DNA of 64,000 bases from Syncephalis plumigaleata (Eukaryota; Zoopagomycota; Zoopagomycetes; Zoopagales; Piptocephalidaceae): the NCBI GenBank assembly GCA_025201365.1, contig JAIXMF010000014.1, positions 372,001 through 436,000 on the forward strand, in the 5' to 3' direction. The translations under genes and the position numbers were made by a program. This document shows, piece by piece, positions 21,708-33,786 of this stretch. The notes beneath the pieces are model-generated. The model did not search any database. It was not told the DNA's origin and saw only the letters and a program-made list of their open reading frames with translations. Each line of letters starts with the position of its first letter. Positions within the stretch are counted from its first letter, which is position 1.

Positions 21708-22078
21708 AAATAGCCTGAGGATTGTTCAATTACTATAGCTAATCTTCTATTTACTTACTTTCAATGTTGTGCTACATCTAATTACCTTAACGTTCATTAT
21801 ACAGTTATTATCATTCTTTTCAATATTAATATCATCATTAGTATCATTATCATTATAATCACAGTAATTACATTATGACTTGTAGTATAAATTCGTGCGG
21901 AAATATAGCAGCTATAGCTTTATTCCGCCACGACAGCAACATGCTCAAAATGCACATACACGCGTGCGGAATTGTAGCCAAACTCTCATGGAAAAGAAGA
22001 CAACATAAACTACATGAGCACACAAAAAGTATGGCCACTTGTAGTTTTAATGCGTAATACGTCTTTAATATACGTATT

Positions 22079-23203
22079 TTAAGCGCGGGCAGCGCGAGCA
22101 GGACGTTCGGTACGGAATGCACGTGGACCCTTGCCAGAGTTGGGGTGGACAACTGGGGCGGTGACGTGTACGTTTGGCAATTTGTCAAAGTTGAGGGATT
22201 TGAGCAGATCCTATTATTATTATGATTATTATAATTATCCATCGCGTATAATATTATATATTAGTCAATAAATTCATGATATGTAGTATAGTATAGTATA
22301 GTATAGACTCATTGCTTACCTTGGTGTCTGGGTCAATCTCAATGACGGTGGTGTCAAGAGCCGACACATCTGGCACGTAGTTGTCCTTGCGTTCGCGCTC
22401 CTCTTCCTGTAGCTTGAAGGAGATACCGCGCACTGGACCGCGTTGAATACGACGCATCAAGTGAGTGGTGAAACCGGCAATCTTATTGCGCAAGCGCTTG
22501 GTGGAGATGACGGCGACTTCATCACAGATACGCTTGTTGACCTGGAAATCCAAAGTCAAACGTGGGTAGTACTTTTCAATAAGGACCTTGGAGGCCTTCT
22601 TAACGGTCTTGGTGCGCACGCGACCCTATTGTTATATAGAATAGAAAGCGTTGCAATCAATTATTAGTTATATATTTCGTAAAGGTTATAAAGAAGCAGT
22701 ATAGAGCAATAGCAATGCTGTCGCGCATGACTAGATTCCTCTCTCTCTCTCGCTCATTCTATAGGAATTCGCGTGTTTAGCTAATATTGTTGCGTTGACT
22801 ACTATACTAACAACGCTTATTATCCATTATAATGTCAATGCTGAGATATAGCAATAGCTGTAACTATTGACTATGCGTTCATATATCCACCATATTAAAC
22901 TCTACCTGTGCTCTATTCATCCATCCATCCATCCATATATCTATCAATCAATCTATCTGTCTATCTATCTAGATGATCATTATTTGTTTGCAATACAAAA
23001 CAAATGTATGTCTACGCGTGTAATAGCAATCCTTCCGCGTTACTTGTGCTGGATTATAGATACTGGTAATACAAATCTACATATGCTGTAACATCCGCAT
23101 CCATCCGTCTATCCATCCATCCATCCATCCATCCATCCATCTAGCATGGCTTCTAGAGCATCCTCCATTTCTAATCTATGCTCTTGTAGCGTTTACTTAC
23201 CAT
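22079..23203 (-). CDS. RPS17: small ribosomal subunit protein eS17 (RPS17)
   Basis: Three coding exons on the minus strand: 23203-23201 (the ATG alone), 22625-22320 and 22210-22079, giving 146 residues. The product reads [20 protein letters not shown], then [59 protein letters not shown], and ends in [16 protein letters not shown], matching eS17 throughout. It is a structural protein of the 40S subunit. A start codon isolated in its own coding exon before a long first intron (575 bp, GTAAGT...AATAG) is common in ribosomal protein genes and may host regulation. The intron contains CATC tetranucleotide arrays. Confidence 0.97.
22917..23143 (+). repeat. CATC/TATC microsatellites within RPS17 intron 1
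   Basis: CATCCATCCATCCATC occurs at 22918-22934 followed by imperfect TCTATC units to 22970, and a longer CCAT array runs at about 23098-23143. Both lie inside the first intron of RPS17. Confidence 0.85.
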
Positions 23204-24095
23204 GATTAACAGTATATGCTGCTGGCGACGTTCAGTGTCTGATCAGCCTGTGTGGAAAGAGGAGGAGGCCAGCCAGCTTCCAGCCGGCAGCCAATCTCCA
23301 TGTCTGACTATAAACTGTAATCCGTTTACATTGGTATGATTTCTATTATTCCATCCACCACACTCACCCACCATACATACATTACACAATGCTCATAGCA
23401 GTCATGGCTCATATAATATGTACATTCACTTTCTTTGTTGCAAACCATTTCTTTATCTTGTTAATAATACTGTCGCATGCAGTGATTATCATGAATGCAT
23501 ACTAATTGTAAGTATTCTGTTATTATATTATCAGTAACATTATTGAAGTCAGTATATATATGCATTCTAGTTGAACTAATGTTTAATGCTAAATAAGGAG
23601 TCGCATCAAAGAGATATTATGCTATTATCATGCTAATGAGCCGTTGTTGTTACACCAGTGTATTCTAGAACCGTTGCAACAATGGCATTTGCAAGTGCTT
23701 ATGATTAACAATGAACATCAACGACCAACAATAGTTTGTTCTTCATAGATACTGCGATGATTAGTGGATACACGGTTGGTGAAGTGGTTTTCTTTCCTTT
23801 TTGAATAGTATAATGGTTGATAAGTCAAGTTTGTGCACTAGCTTGCCAGTTGAAGGCATTACAAGTAGGAACAATCGTATTACATGCACATATCCTACGC
23901 GTGCGTTGAAGTAACAGGTTTTCCATTTATGGGCGCACCCTGGCCATAAGCTGGTGTAAGTAGACGAGGAAGCGAACAATTGGATAGCTCGAGTATGCCA
24001 CCTCTACCAGCAACTTGAATACTATTCCCTACTCGTCTACTTTTAATAATATTACCTAACTGTTTATTCTTTGAAATTATATATATCTATTTACA
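23204..24095. other. intergenic
   Basis: There is no gene I can support. Words such as ATTATTGAAGTCAGTATATA at 23542 also occur near 2720, suggesting a shared old repeat. Confidence 0.35.
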
Positions 24096-25098
24096 ATGAG
24101 TGAACTTGAACAACTATTCGATATTCCAGTTGTTCCAAGCGGCGAGATAAGTATCATCCACTTTGTGATGGATACGTCAAACGATGATCGGAAGCAATTG
24201 CAAGCACGTCTCACTGGCATTCAATACCAGCTTGCGTTGAATTTCGTATCATCACTCGTATTCGGGCATAATCTTGTAACTACCCTTAAAGCTCTCTATC
24301 TAAAGCCGAATAACATCTCTATCTGGCTATGTATGCTTCCCAATCTATTGGGAATGGTGCACAGCATGGTGTCAAGTCTTAGCTTCGCTGTAGGCGATGT
24401 CAACTGTCGAACCATGATTTGGTTCGCCGTTTGCGCTCTGAATATCTCGGCAATGTGTAGTAGCGGCATCGTCCTGCAAAAAGCCTACCTGGCACTCTGT
24501 CGACAATGGTGGATCCTGACTATTGGCGTATTGCTCATTCTATTACAGCTTAGCTTCACCTACCTTGCCATATGGAAATCGCCAATTACTTTGGAGGAAT
24601 ACAAGGGCTGCGTCATTAATTATCCAGAGTATATACCATGGTATTGGTTTGGCCTGATCACTCCCACGAACCTCTTCTTCTCCGGAATCTTCAGCTATGT
24701 CACTTACAAGCAATACGTCATCTATGGCTCCGATGCCTGGCGACAACTAACCCGCGAGGGAATAGAAATCATGTGTCTCGTGATTATTTGCAATATTATC
24801 TGTGCTACATGTATATTCCTTAGGATTGGCGGAAAGTTTACCATCTACTTTTTCATGGCCGATTGGTAAGTCGATGTCTATATTGCTGTAACTTTAATAC
24901 ATCACTGACGGCAAAGAAAACAACGTCAGGATGATCACGTCCATTATTCTGACCAGCCATTATGACCGTATGTGCAAGAGACCCAGCGGCATAATGTCAC
25001 AGCAGGCTAAAGCACGTCAGCATCGGTGTACGAATACGGAATTTGCAAGAACAAAGGCAACAACGCAGTTATTATCATTTTTCTACAGTAGATCCTAG
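24096..25098 (+). CDS. clustered 7TM receptor-like protein, copy A
   Basis: Exons 24096-24865 and 24930-25098 (312 residues). The intron (GTAAGT...TCAG) splits a Trp codon in TM7, as in all family members. The family pattern is an N-terminal PxxPxGE motif, an (L/M)QARLTG segment, seven hydrophobic segments, KAYLAL after TM3, a GCVINYP loop, NLFFSGIFSYVTYKQY in TM5, and DAWRQLTREGIEIMC leading into TM6. This copy lacks the WQKNATTW start found in copies C, D and F. The topology suggests a membrane receptor or sensor. I recognise no named family; the GPCR-like label is by topology only. Confidence 0.75.
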
Positions 25099-26141
25099 TT
25101 ACGATAGGCATTTCATTCGAATATCATCCTATGTATATTGCAATATGCATAAACTAATACTTATCATATACTAGGCAATTTGTTCAAATATCCATCATAA
25201 TGCTATTTGTACGTATACAATTGAAGAAATGCAAACAAGCATAACCTTTATTCTGAAAGGGCATTGTACAATGTAGATGTCGGTGTATTTCTTTCTTGTT
25301 ATGCTAGTAGTTCCCGTTCCAATGAATAAACGATAACTGTACAAATCAATTGTTGACATAGTAAGGTAGCAATTATTGCGGACAACCGGTTTAATCCCAT
25401 GTATATGCACAGACACACATTTCTTTGTCAATCATAAATGCCAATCATCTACGCGTAGACGTGACATCCTATCATTGTAGTGTATCTAGATGTTTGGCAG
25501 GCTTGCATTCATCTTTTATGAATAAAGATTGATAGAAGAACACTAGGCCTATCATTACATTCCTAAATCAATACAAATGCAATTAATATTGACGATGACC
25601 TATGAATGATCACTATTACTACTACTACTACTACTGGAATACATCGATTGGACAGATTAACCATGTAACTTTTTATTGTTATCACAAGATCTACGGTATA
25701 TATATATCTAATGGCGACCAGTAAAAGAAAAAGAAAACGAAAACAAAAGCGAGATTCAATGTAGAATGTGATCTATTCCTCATTATCATACATTGATGAA
25801 CAATATATCTATGGAATAACAACTGTGCTTATCAACATTTAATAGTGCGATGATGACTTTGTAGCGTGTAACGTTTGATTTGAAGCGTAACCTATGAACT
25901 AACGAGACTATGAATACTGTACTTTTTCTTATCCTTGAAAACCGGTTTCATTGTACATGTAGCATACTTGATCATGCGTGTACCTTTGGAGCAATACTTT
26001 CTCCTTTCAGTTTCAATCGTTTATACCGCTAGAAATTAATACGCACACTCACCTATATATATATATATATATATATCCATTAGTGCCTACTTGATCATCT
26101 AATACTAGAGCTACATTATTATTATTATTCAACCATTTCTA
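25099..26141. other. intergenic
   Basis: AT-rich spacer between 7TM copies A and B, with an ACT trinucleotide run at 25616-25636 and a TA dinucleotide run at 26055-26077 just before gene B. No gene recognised. Confidence 0.4.
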
Positions 26142-27183
26142 ATGGATGATGAATGGAAGGAAACGGCTACTCGGTGGCTTGGTATTCCACTCCACCCGCT
26201 AGGAGAAATATCATTTTTCGACTTTATTTTGGGAAAGCCCGAGCACGATTTGAGTAAAGAGGAGGTACAAGCAAGGATGACGGGTCTTCATCGACAGCTT
26301 TTATTCTACACGGCGCTATCGCTGATGTTCGGTCATAATCTATGCACCATCATTGGTATCGCTTTTAAACAGCCGCGAAATGTAACGGTCTGGTGTTGTA
26401 TATTTACCTCGTTCCTGGGCACTAGTCTATTTCTTGTCGCCTTGCTAAGCGGCCTACTAACGACCATGAATTGTAGACAATTGATCTGGTGCGGTATGCT
26501 GCTGCTCGGCGTCTCCACCATTGCCAATAGCTTTTTACTGCTGTATAAAGCGTATCTCGCATTACTTCGACGCTACTGGGTGGCAGGTGTCGGTGCACTA
26601 ATGCTATGTCTACAGGCTGGATTCATGCTATGCGGCATGGCTACCGTTCCTATTACCGTCAAGGAGTACGACGGCTGCGTTGCTCATTACACGCAACTCT
26701 TGTCTTATACGTGGTTAGGCACCATTATGCCGACTAACGTGTTCTTCTCGGCTATATTCTGCTACGTCGCCTATACGCAGTATCGTATCTACGGTTCAGA
26801 TGCTTGGAAAAGACTCGCCGACGATGGCATACAAACGATGTGCATGGTCATCCTATGCAACATCGTCTGCGGTCTCTTTATTATCTTTCGAGTGCTCGGT
26901 GACTTTTCCGAAATATTCTTCATGATTGATTGGCAAGTAGTGTTCGGATATCATCGTGGCATAAACGATACGATTAACACTCTTATTTTCTCTTTCGATT
27001 AGGCTTCTTACCACTTCAATCCTAGTCAATCATTGTTCCAACATATTTAAGGTGGCCGCTAGCATTGCCAAATCAAATAGTGCCACGAATAAATGCGCCA
27101 ATACTGGAGTTGACATAACGGAAACGGTTACAACGTTGCATGGCTACATTCCAAATACGACTACGTATACCGTGCTATCCTAG
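26142..27183 (+). CDS. clustered 7TM receptor-like protein, copy B
   Basis: Exons 26142-26932 and 27003-27183 (323 residues). The intron begins GCAAGT and ends TTAG, a GC-AG intron at the same phase-2 TM7 position where the other copies have GT. It starts MDDEWKETATRWLGIPLHPL, closely related to copies C, D and F, and ends with ITETVTTLHGYIPNT, the conserved C-terminal motif (T-T-x-H-G-x-I). Seven hydrophobic segments are clear. If the GC donor were not used, the frame would read on to a TAG at the exon 2 border, giving a protein lacking the cytoplasmic tail. Confidence 0.78.
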
Positions 27184-27704
27184 CTATTGTAATAATCATT
27201 GCTAAAATGGTATACATATTTTTCTTTTGTTTTAACTTTCTAGATCAGTAATGATGTTGTAGTAAATAAAAAATCGAATTATTATATTGTATATCATTCC
27301 CAATATCAATGCAATGTATGCAATGTATGTACTCTCTGTTGGAATTGACTTTGAAACACAAATGGTTTAATTCGAAGGGACGACAATGTCGTAAACAATG
27401 TCTATGCAAAGAAAACAAACAAACAAACAAATAAATCAACCAGAGTTGGTATCTGTTATCGAGAGATTTCACATAAACACGGTTGTAGAAAAATCGACAA
27501 TCGCTAGCAATGAAAGAATATCCACAGATGAAAAGACGATTGCACAAAAGGGAAATAGGTAGATGGCGATCAGACAATACGATTTATGGATAGACAAATA
27601 GAAGAGAGAATAGATAGCTGGAAAGAGTAGGGAATCGCACGTATATCTATGTGTGTATATATATACGTATGTATATGACTTGCCAATGGTTATTTATAGG
27701 ACGA

Positions 27705-28861
27705 TTACGCCTTAACCACCTTCTTTGCCTTCTTTGACTTCTTTACTGGCGTCGTTGCACCGGCATTGTTGGCGGGTTTTGGCGCCGCAGGTTTCTCGGC
27801 CTCCTTGGGTTTGGCTGGCTCTTTCGTTTCTTTCTTCTCACCACCTGCCTTGGGTGCCTGCTTCTTGGCCTTCTTGGTAGGCGTTACCGGTGCTGGCACT
27901 TCTTTCTTTGGCTTGGTATTCTCAACTTCACCCTCGGACGATTCAGCACTACCGCTACTTTCTTGGCTGCTGTTGTCATTTTCAGATGATTCGCTAGCAG
28001 CTGGTGGTGGAGGAGCAGCAGCAGCCTTCTTCTTCTTCTTTGGTTTCTTAGAGGCGCCAGCTGGAGTGGCGGGAGCAGCAGTAGCAGTGGTAGCTTCACT
28101 CTTGGATGGAGCACTAGCTTGTGGTGTTGGTTTCAAGTTTTCAGTCTTGCTCTTCTTTGATGGAGTGCCGCTAACGACGGGACTGGCCGCTTTACCCTCT
28201 TCCGGTGAAGCGTTACCCTTCTTGGCGAGGTATTCCTCTTGAAGCTTAGCAAATTCCTCCTTGCTAGCATTGTATCGGCTCTCGTACACCTAAATGACGA
28301 ACGACGAATGACGAATGAGCAATGATGAATGATGATAAACGTATGCGCTAGCTTACCTCACGACGTGATTCTGGCAATGCTTTCCATAGAGTACCAATTT
28401 CCTTCATTAAATCGGAATACGTCATATCCGGATGTTTCTCCTTGATAATTGGTCGCTGGTCAGACATGAACAGCAAGAACGAGCTTGCTGGACGCTTAGG
28501 AGCATCTGGATCACGTTCACGCTTGCGCTTCTTGTCCGATTCATCGCCTAATCCATTGGCACCTGATGCAATGGACTTTAATAGCTTCTCGTCAATGCCA
28601 ACAGTTTGACTTAGGGTGCTGGCAATGAGCGATGAATGCTTGGCAATAATAGCGTAGCTTTGAGTGAGCTATTAGGGAGATTATTATTAAAGGAAACAAC
28701 ATTGATTAGCGATATTGTGTGTAAATGGCGATATTGTTAATCGATTGATTGATTGATCGATTAATTTAATCTATTACCTCCAATACTTGTTGCGCCGTAA
28801 GCGTAACAGGGGTCTCAGCCGGTATATCGGCAGGTAGTTCAAGCTTCTTTGTGTTTGCCAT
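27705..28861 (-). CDS. HMG-box DNA-binding protein
   Basis: Exons 28861-28778, 28668-28357 and 28289-27705 give 326 residues. After ~80 residues of unrecognised N-terminus, an HMG box runs from about DPDAPKRPASSFLLFMSDQR to the LQEEYLAKK region, with the family's Trp in IGTLWKALPESRREVYESRY; the box is split by intron 2. The C-terminal half is low complexity: Lys/Ala/Pro blocks, an acidic Ser/Glu stretch (SSENDNSSQESSGSAESSEG) and KKSKKAKK at the end. The layout resembles nuclear non-sequence-specific architectural proteins of the NHP6/HMGB kind with tail extensions. The nuclear role is inferred. Confidence 0.85.
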
Positions 28862-30045
28862 TGTAAACTAACAAGGGAGAACAAGTTGAGCGTAGTTAGT
28901 ATGTGCAAGTGGTAGTGGTGTTTAATACACGACAATATAGAAGGAGGAGGAAGAGGAAAGAGAGAGGGAAAGGTCCACTAATAAAAAAGGTAAACAAATA
29001 AACAAAATGATATGTGGTGTGTAATAAAATAGCAAGTGAACCAGAGAGAGAGAGAGTAAGAGGATAAGAGAGAGAAATAGGAGGAGTGAAGGGGAGAAAG
29101 GGAAAGTAAGTATCTCCGTCAGAAACGACTAGGGTAATAAATAGGTAACTGATGAATAAAGACGGAAAAGAACGCGTACATAAACCGTTCGCACTTTAGT
29201 GAGATCAACTAGCAACTCACTTACCTACGAAAAGGTGGTTAACGTCCTAGTTTATATGCAGTTTAAACAGGAGTGTAGTCTTGTTAATTGGTGGCAACAA
29301 CACAGGCTTACTGGTATCGCGTGTGTGTATGCGTGTGTGTGTGAAAGAGATGGGTTAACAATCGTAGTGTAGCGTAAGGTGTCAAGTAAGTAAATAGAGA
29401 GAGAGAGAGAGAAACCGATAACAATGTTATTGATAATAGAAAGGCTCAAGTGAAGGATAATGTTAAGAAAAGGGAAAGAAATAGGAGAGTGGGGCGGTGA
29501 GAATGAATGATTGTTCTTTAATGTTCCAAATGAGATAAATAGCCCTCCTCATTATTACAGTTAATAATGGCAAAAAGACTTTTTTTTTGTCTAATTCTTT
29601 CTCTCTTTGTGAGTGTATACTTTTGTCCAATCCACTTATAAACATCAGTTATCATCATTACGAGTAATAAACCATGCTTAATGCAACCTATGAATTTAGA
29701 TTACACATACCAATCATCAGTAACGCATAACTATTAACTCGTGAGTTTTATTTACTAAAGATACCTTTTCTAATGAACTGATTACTAGATTCTTTCCTTT
29801 CTTTTGATTATCAATTCCAATTCATTGTTATTGAATTAAACCATTATATACACATAGACATAGATAGTAAACATTATAATAATGTATTCTTTGTTCTTTC
29901 ATTTATCCGTTACATATTATTAAAGAGATTGTCGTCGCTTGTAGCATTATCCAGAAAAATATCATAGCAACGACGGTTACTCCTCTCTACAATAACATGG
30001 ATAGACATGCACATTCAAAACAAGAAAAGTGTCGACAAACTATTA
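28862..30045. other. intergenic / HMG gene upstream region
   Basis: This stretch is purine-rich with GA runs (29042-29056, 29396-29414), a CA/GT-rich tract at 29322-29342 and poly-T at 29579-29588. No gene recognised. Confidence 0.4.
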
Positions 30046-30595
30046 CTACTCCATCTCCATGTCGAATAGATCCTCGCCCTTGTTATTCTTGGCGGATCCA
30101 TCGACGGCTGTGCCGTTAAAGTTATGGACGTCTACATCGTCTTCTTCCTCGCGTGTGGTGGGCAATGTTTGTGCACGAGAATCGGTCATCGTTTCTAGAT
30201 CGACCACGTCCGATGCCGACACCGAGCGGGACAGGGAACTTGGGTGGACCGGTAACGAGTTGTTCGTTAGTGAGCATGCGCCTCGTGTCACACCTGGGAC
30301 ATTGGCCATGTTTGCCGGTGGTGTACGGGAGAGAGGCGAGTTACGAAGCGAAAGCAGCTTGTTTCTATCGTAGATAATGCGTGTACCTATGCAATAGCAA
30401 TAGCAATAGCAAGAATCGTATGATGATTAGTTCAAGTGATGCTGTTGTTTCCTCGTCTTGAATAAAACGAAACTTACCACCAGGCGTGGTTGAGAAGATT
30501 GTACCGTGTGGTGTGGTACTATAATCCGATGGCAATGGTGCACTTGGATCGGCACGACGAATGGCCACAGGAATGTCACGAGCTGATGTGGACAT
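30046..30595 (-). CDS. eIF4E-binding protein (4E-BP), canonical animal-like form
   Basis: Exons 30595-30478 and 30386-30046 (152 residues), joined by a GTAAGT...ATAG intron. It carries [20 protein letters not shown] followed by [20 protein letters not shown]. This has the eIF4E-binding YxxxxL-phi motif (Tyr-Asp-Arg-Asn-Lys-Leu-Leu), TTP phospho-sites before it, SP/TP sites after it, and the NVPGVT element. The C-terminus DLFDMEME resembles the TOR-signalling (TOS) motif, as in animal FEMDI. It should repress cap-dependent translation when unphosphorylated and be controlled by TORC1. The middle region is a longer Ser-rich linker than in animals. Yeast eIF4E repressors (Caf20, Eap1) are unrelated outside the short motif. 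Confidence 0.92.
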
Positions 30596-32758
30596 GATGA
30601 TAATTACGTAGCTACTCGATTACGTTGGTGTTACAGAGTTAATGGCAATGCAACTCAAAGACAATGATGTGGTCAATGACGTGCAAGGCTAGACTACTAG
30701 TAATTTAAACTGCAACAAAGTAGATCCTTACACTACTGTTATAGATTTTAGCGTTAGCGTTGATGTTAGAAAGCATTGTCAATTAGCAATATATATAATA
30801 TATATATATACCATGATAACTCACCAAAATAAAGAAATAACAACACAAACAAGCAAAACAACAACTATTCACTCAGTTTTACACGTTTGTATAGATCGTG
30901 GTAGTAATAACAGTGATAATAGTGATAGTAGTAGTGATAATAGTCGTAGTGATAATAATGGCTATTGTCGTCGTGCTATTGCTGCTACTATTGTTATGAT
31001 TGTATTATGGTTGTTGCTGAGATTGGCACTGATTCTAGTAAGCAAATAAACAAGATTGTAAAGCATTAGAAACCTAGATCATTGTCATATATATATATAT
31101 TCATCGCTAGTTCATCCTTCAATAATGAGCGATAAACCAGTTTGATATATAAATATCGCCATTAAGGAAAAGATAAAAGTAAAAACATCATCCAATTCGT
31201 TGCCGTTGCTCAAATAAAAAGGTCATGTATCGCAAATGGATGCACGCATTCTACTCGTGTAATAGCACTATTATTACTAGTGGTTGTACCATACCACTAC
31301 TACTACTACTCTTGACACACACATAGTAATCACGCATCTACCCGAGTTGCCTACCTTAATCCTTGTGTGGCTCACGAGCGTACTTGATCGATCGGTGCAA
31401 TGAACGTTGCTTCTTTGTTGATACACGGTCTAGAGCTTGCCTGCTTACTCGGTTTCTCTCAAAGATGCCGTGTGCGTTGATTGAAAAGGAGAAGGAGAAA
31501 TAATAATGGGTTCCGGCAGACTATTATGCAAGAAAAGAAGGTGTGTGTGTGTGTTGACCAGAGCGCCAACGAAACAGAGAAGCCAGTTAGTTAGCGGTCT
31601 TTTCTCGCTCGCTCGCTCTCTCACTCTAAGAGTGTCAGTTGAATCACTCCACAACTGGGACAGTCTGGTTTAAAACGACCAACACTGCCACCATCACCAT
31701 CACCACCGCCATCACTATAACTTGGTAATAGTGACCTATTTTCACACTCGTATTCTCAACCAAGGATGATCATATCATCAGTGGACGAATCAAGAAAGAA
31801 AATAAAGGAAACAAATGCCACACTCATACAACGATTGCTTACCAAAATAATGGAAGCGCAAGCGTACCCAGTTGCCTAGCGAAATAGATGCAAAACGTGC
31901 GGAATGTGGACTGGCCAAGTAGAATAAAAAATAGGGCAATATAGAGCAACAATAAGAGCAAACTCAAAGCAATAAGTCTTTAGCAGTATGCGCTTGTATG
32001 CGTGTGTGTGTTTGTTATGTGCCAACGAGCAATAAAGGGAAGTAAAGGCCGTAAAACACTGTAAAGAGTCAAGCACACGGAACGCAAACGACAAACGACA
32101 AACGAAACGATGCAGTACGTGCACAGCAATGAAGCAGAAAGAGTCGCGAGGAGGCTAAAAGATTTCGAATGTGTTCATACAAAAATCAAAGTGCGGCCAT
32201 CAACGAATCAACAAAATCTGTCATTCAACACACACACACACACAATCATTCCTCTTTTTTCATCCATCAATTATCATCAGAATGACAGGTAAGATAGATA
32301 GATAGATGGAGAGATGAGAGAGAGAATGATCATATGACCGAATAAATAGGCGGCTGTTTAAACCATGTCCTATGACGATACTAATAACCACCATTTTAAT
32401 CATCGAGTTGTTCCTTTATAGAGCCATTCTAGAAATACCACGTGGATCTACAATAAAAATAGATCAATAAGACATGATATCTCGGCATGAATCAACTTCA
32501 AATTAAGGATTATTATTTATTATAATGTATTATCGATGATGACGATGACGATGATTAAGTGAATGATTAGAGATATACAATAGAGTGTACGAGTAATGTC
32601 AAGATTGCCAACATGAAATAGGATAAAGGACGTGCGTGCTTGTTGGCATTACTAGCACGAGCACTACTAGTATTTGCGCTAGTATTGTCATTCGAATGAT
32701 GTGTACTAGCACTACTAACGGTATAATTGGTGGTCGTCTTGCTACGCACGTCTCTTTC
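30596..32758. other. intergenic
   Basis: No gene recognised in 2.1 kb. It has TA runs at 30789-30811 and 31087-31101, a GT run at 31541-31553 and a CA run at 32228-32245. Frames at 31445-32292 lack protein-like features. Confidence 0.4.
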
Positions 32759-33786
32759 CTAGCAGTTAGGCGTAAATTTGATCCAGTCAAAGTAGGCATA
32801 TTGCGGGAAATTGCTAGAACTGCTCTTGCCGGCCCAGTTGTCATAGTCGCTGCCGTCCCATAGCGTCACTTTGAAGCGCATAGGTTGCGTGGGGAACATG
32901 CTGGCGTCCGAGCGATACAATGTTCGAATGACCGTTCCATCTAGTAGCCATCTAAAATAAATGAATGAATCAATAAACAGACAGCATCATGTCATCAGTA
33001 ATGCATTAGTAATGACAAATCTGTCATTCTATAGGAGATTGCGTCAACGATCAACTTACGAGACTGTATCCTCTTGATAGTCGATACCGTAGACGTGATA
33101 CGTTTCCGACGTGTCACTCCCGGTGTCGTGGTATATCGGGTCGTCTTGTCCTCGTTGACCGTTAACCCAGTAGAATGACTGGAAATGATCCGGATCCTTG
33201 CCTACGAATTCAATGTCCACCTCATCTTGCGTGCCATCAGGACCAATGCCGCTACGAAGCTATTCCGGAAACGAAAGAGAAAATGATTAGCACGTCCAAG
33301 GAGATGAACACACGATGCTACAATCATCTTACATAGATGGATGTTACCACGCCATTGGTTCGACCGGTTCGAATACGCGCCTCAACCTTGCCAGTTCGAT
33401 ATTCGAAGGATGGTCCAATGGATGGGCCACATTTGGAGGTGAGCCTAAGTACCAGGTTGCCTTGGTCGAGGAAGGCGTTCTCCTGGCAATAGTTATTCTC
33501 GAACGATTCATTGGTGAACTCGTCAAGATCACTAGACTGATCAAAGTTATAGATAATGGGTGAGCAACTAGCCAACGGTTCGACTTGTTGCTGCTGCTGT
33601 TCTTGTTGTTCGGACGACCCCGCATCTTGACTAGTGGTTATCGTGTCGGCGCACCCTATAAATGGCGCTGCTGTGGTTACTACTGCTATTGCAGCAATTA
33701 GTAAACGTAACTTGAACTAGTGTACAAAAGCGTATGAATAACATGCATGAATAAATAGGTATATGAATATGAATGTAACTAACCAT
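32759..33786 (-). CDS. GH16 family transglycosylase / beta-glucanase (Crh-like), secreted
   Basis: Exons 33786-33784 (ATG only, donor GTTAGT), 33716-33333, 33259-33060 and 32951-32759 give 259 residues with consistent phases. The signal peptide is M-FKLRLLIAAIAVVTTAAP. The core has the GH16 beta-jelly-roll markers: GKVEARIRTGRTNGVVTSIY, the catalytic signature DEVDIEFVG (Glu-x-Asp-x-x-Glu type), YHVYGIDYQEDTVSWLLDG and PMRFKVTLWDGSDYDNWAGK. It ends soon after the catalytic domain at FTPNC, with no GPI tail or chitin-binding module. Crh-type enzymes link chitin to beta-glucan in the wall; a plain beta-glucanase is the alternative. Confidence 0.88.

Noticed and set aside
27766-28242. Plus-strand frame opposite the HMG-box protein tail
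   Set aside because: It is the antisense shadow of the Lys/Ala-rich tail and is explained by codon bias there.
33340-33375. tRNA-like GGTTCGAATAC word
   Set aside because: It lies in GH16 coding sequence and no cloverleaf arms can be drawn around it; no tRNA gene was found in the window.
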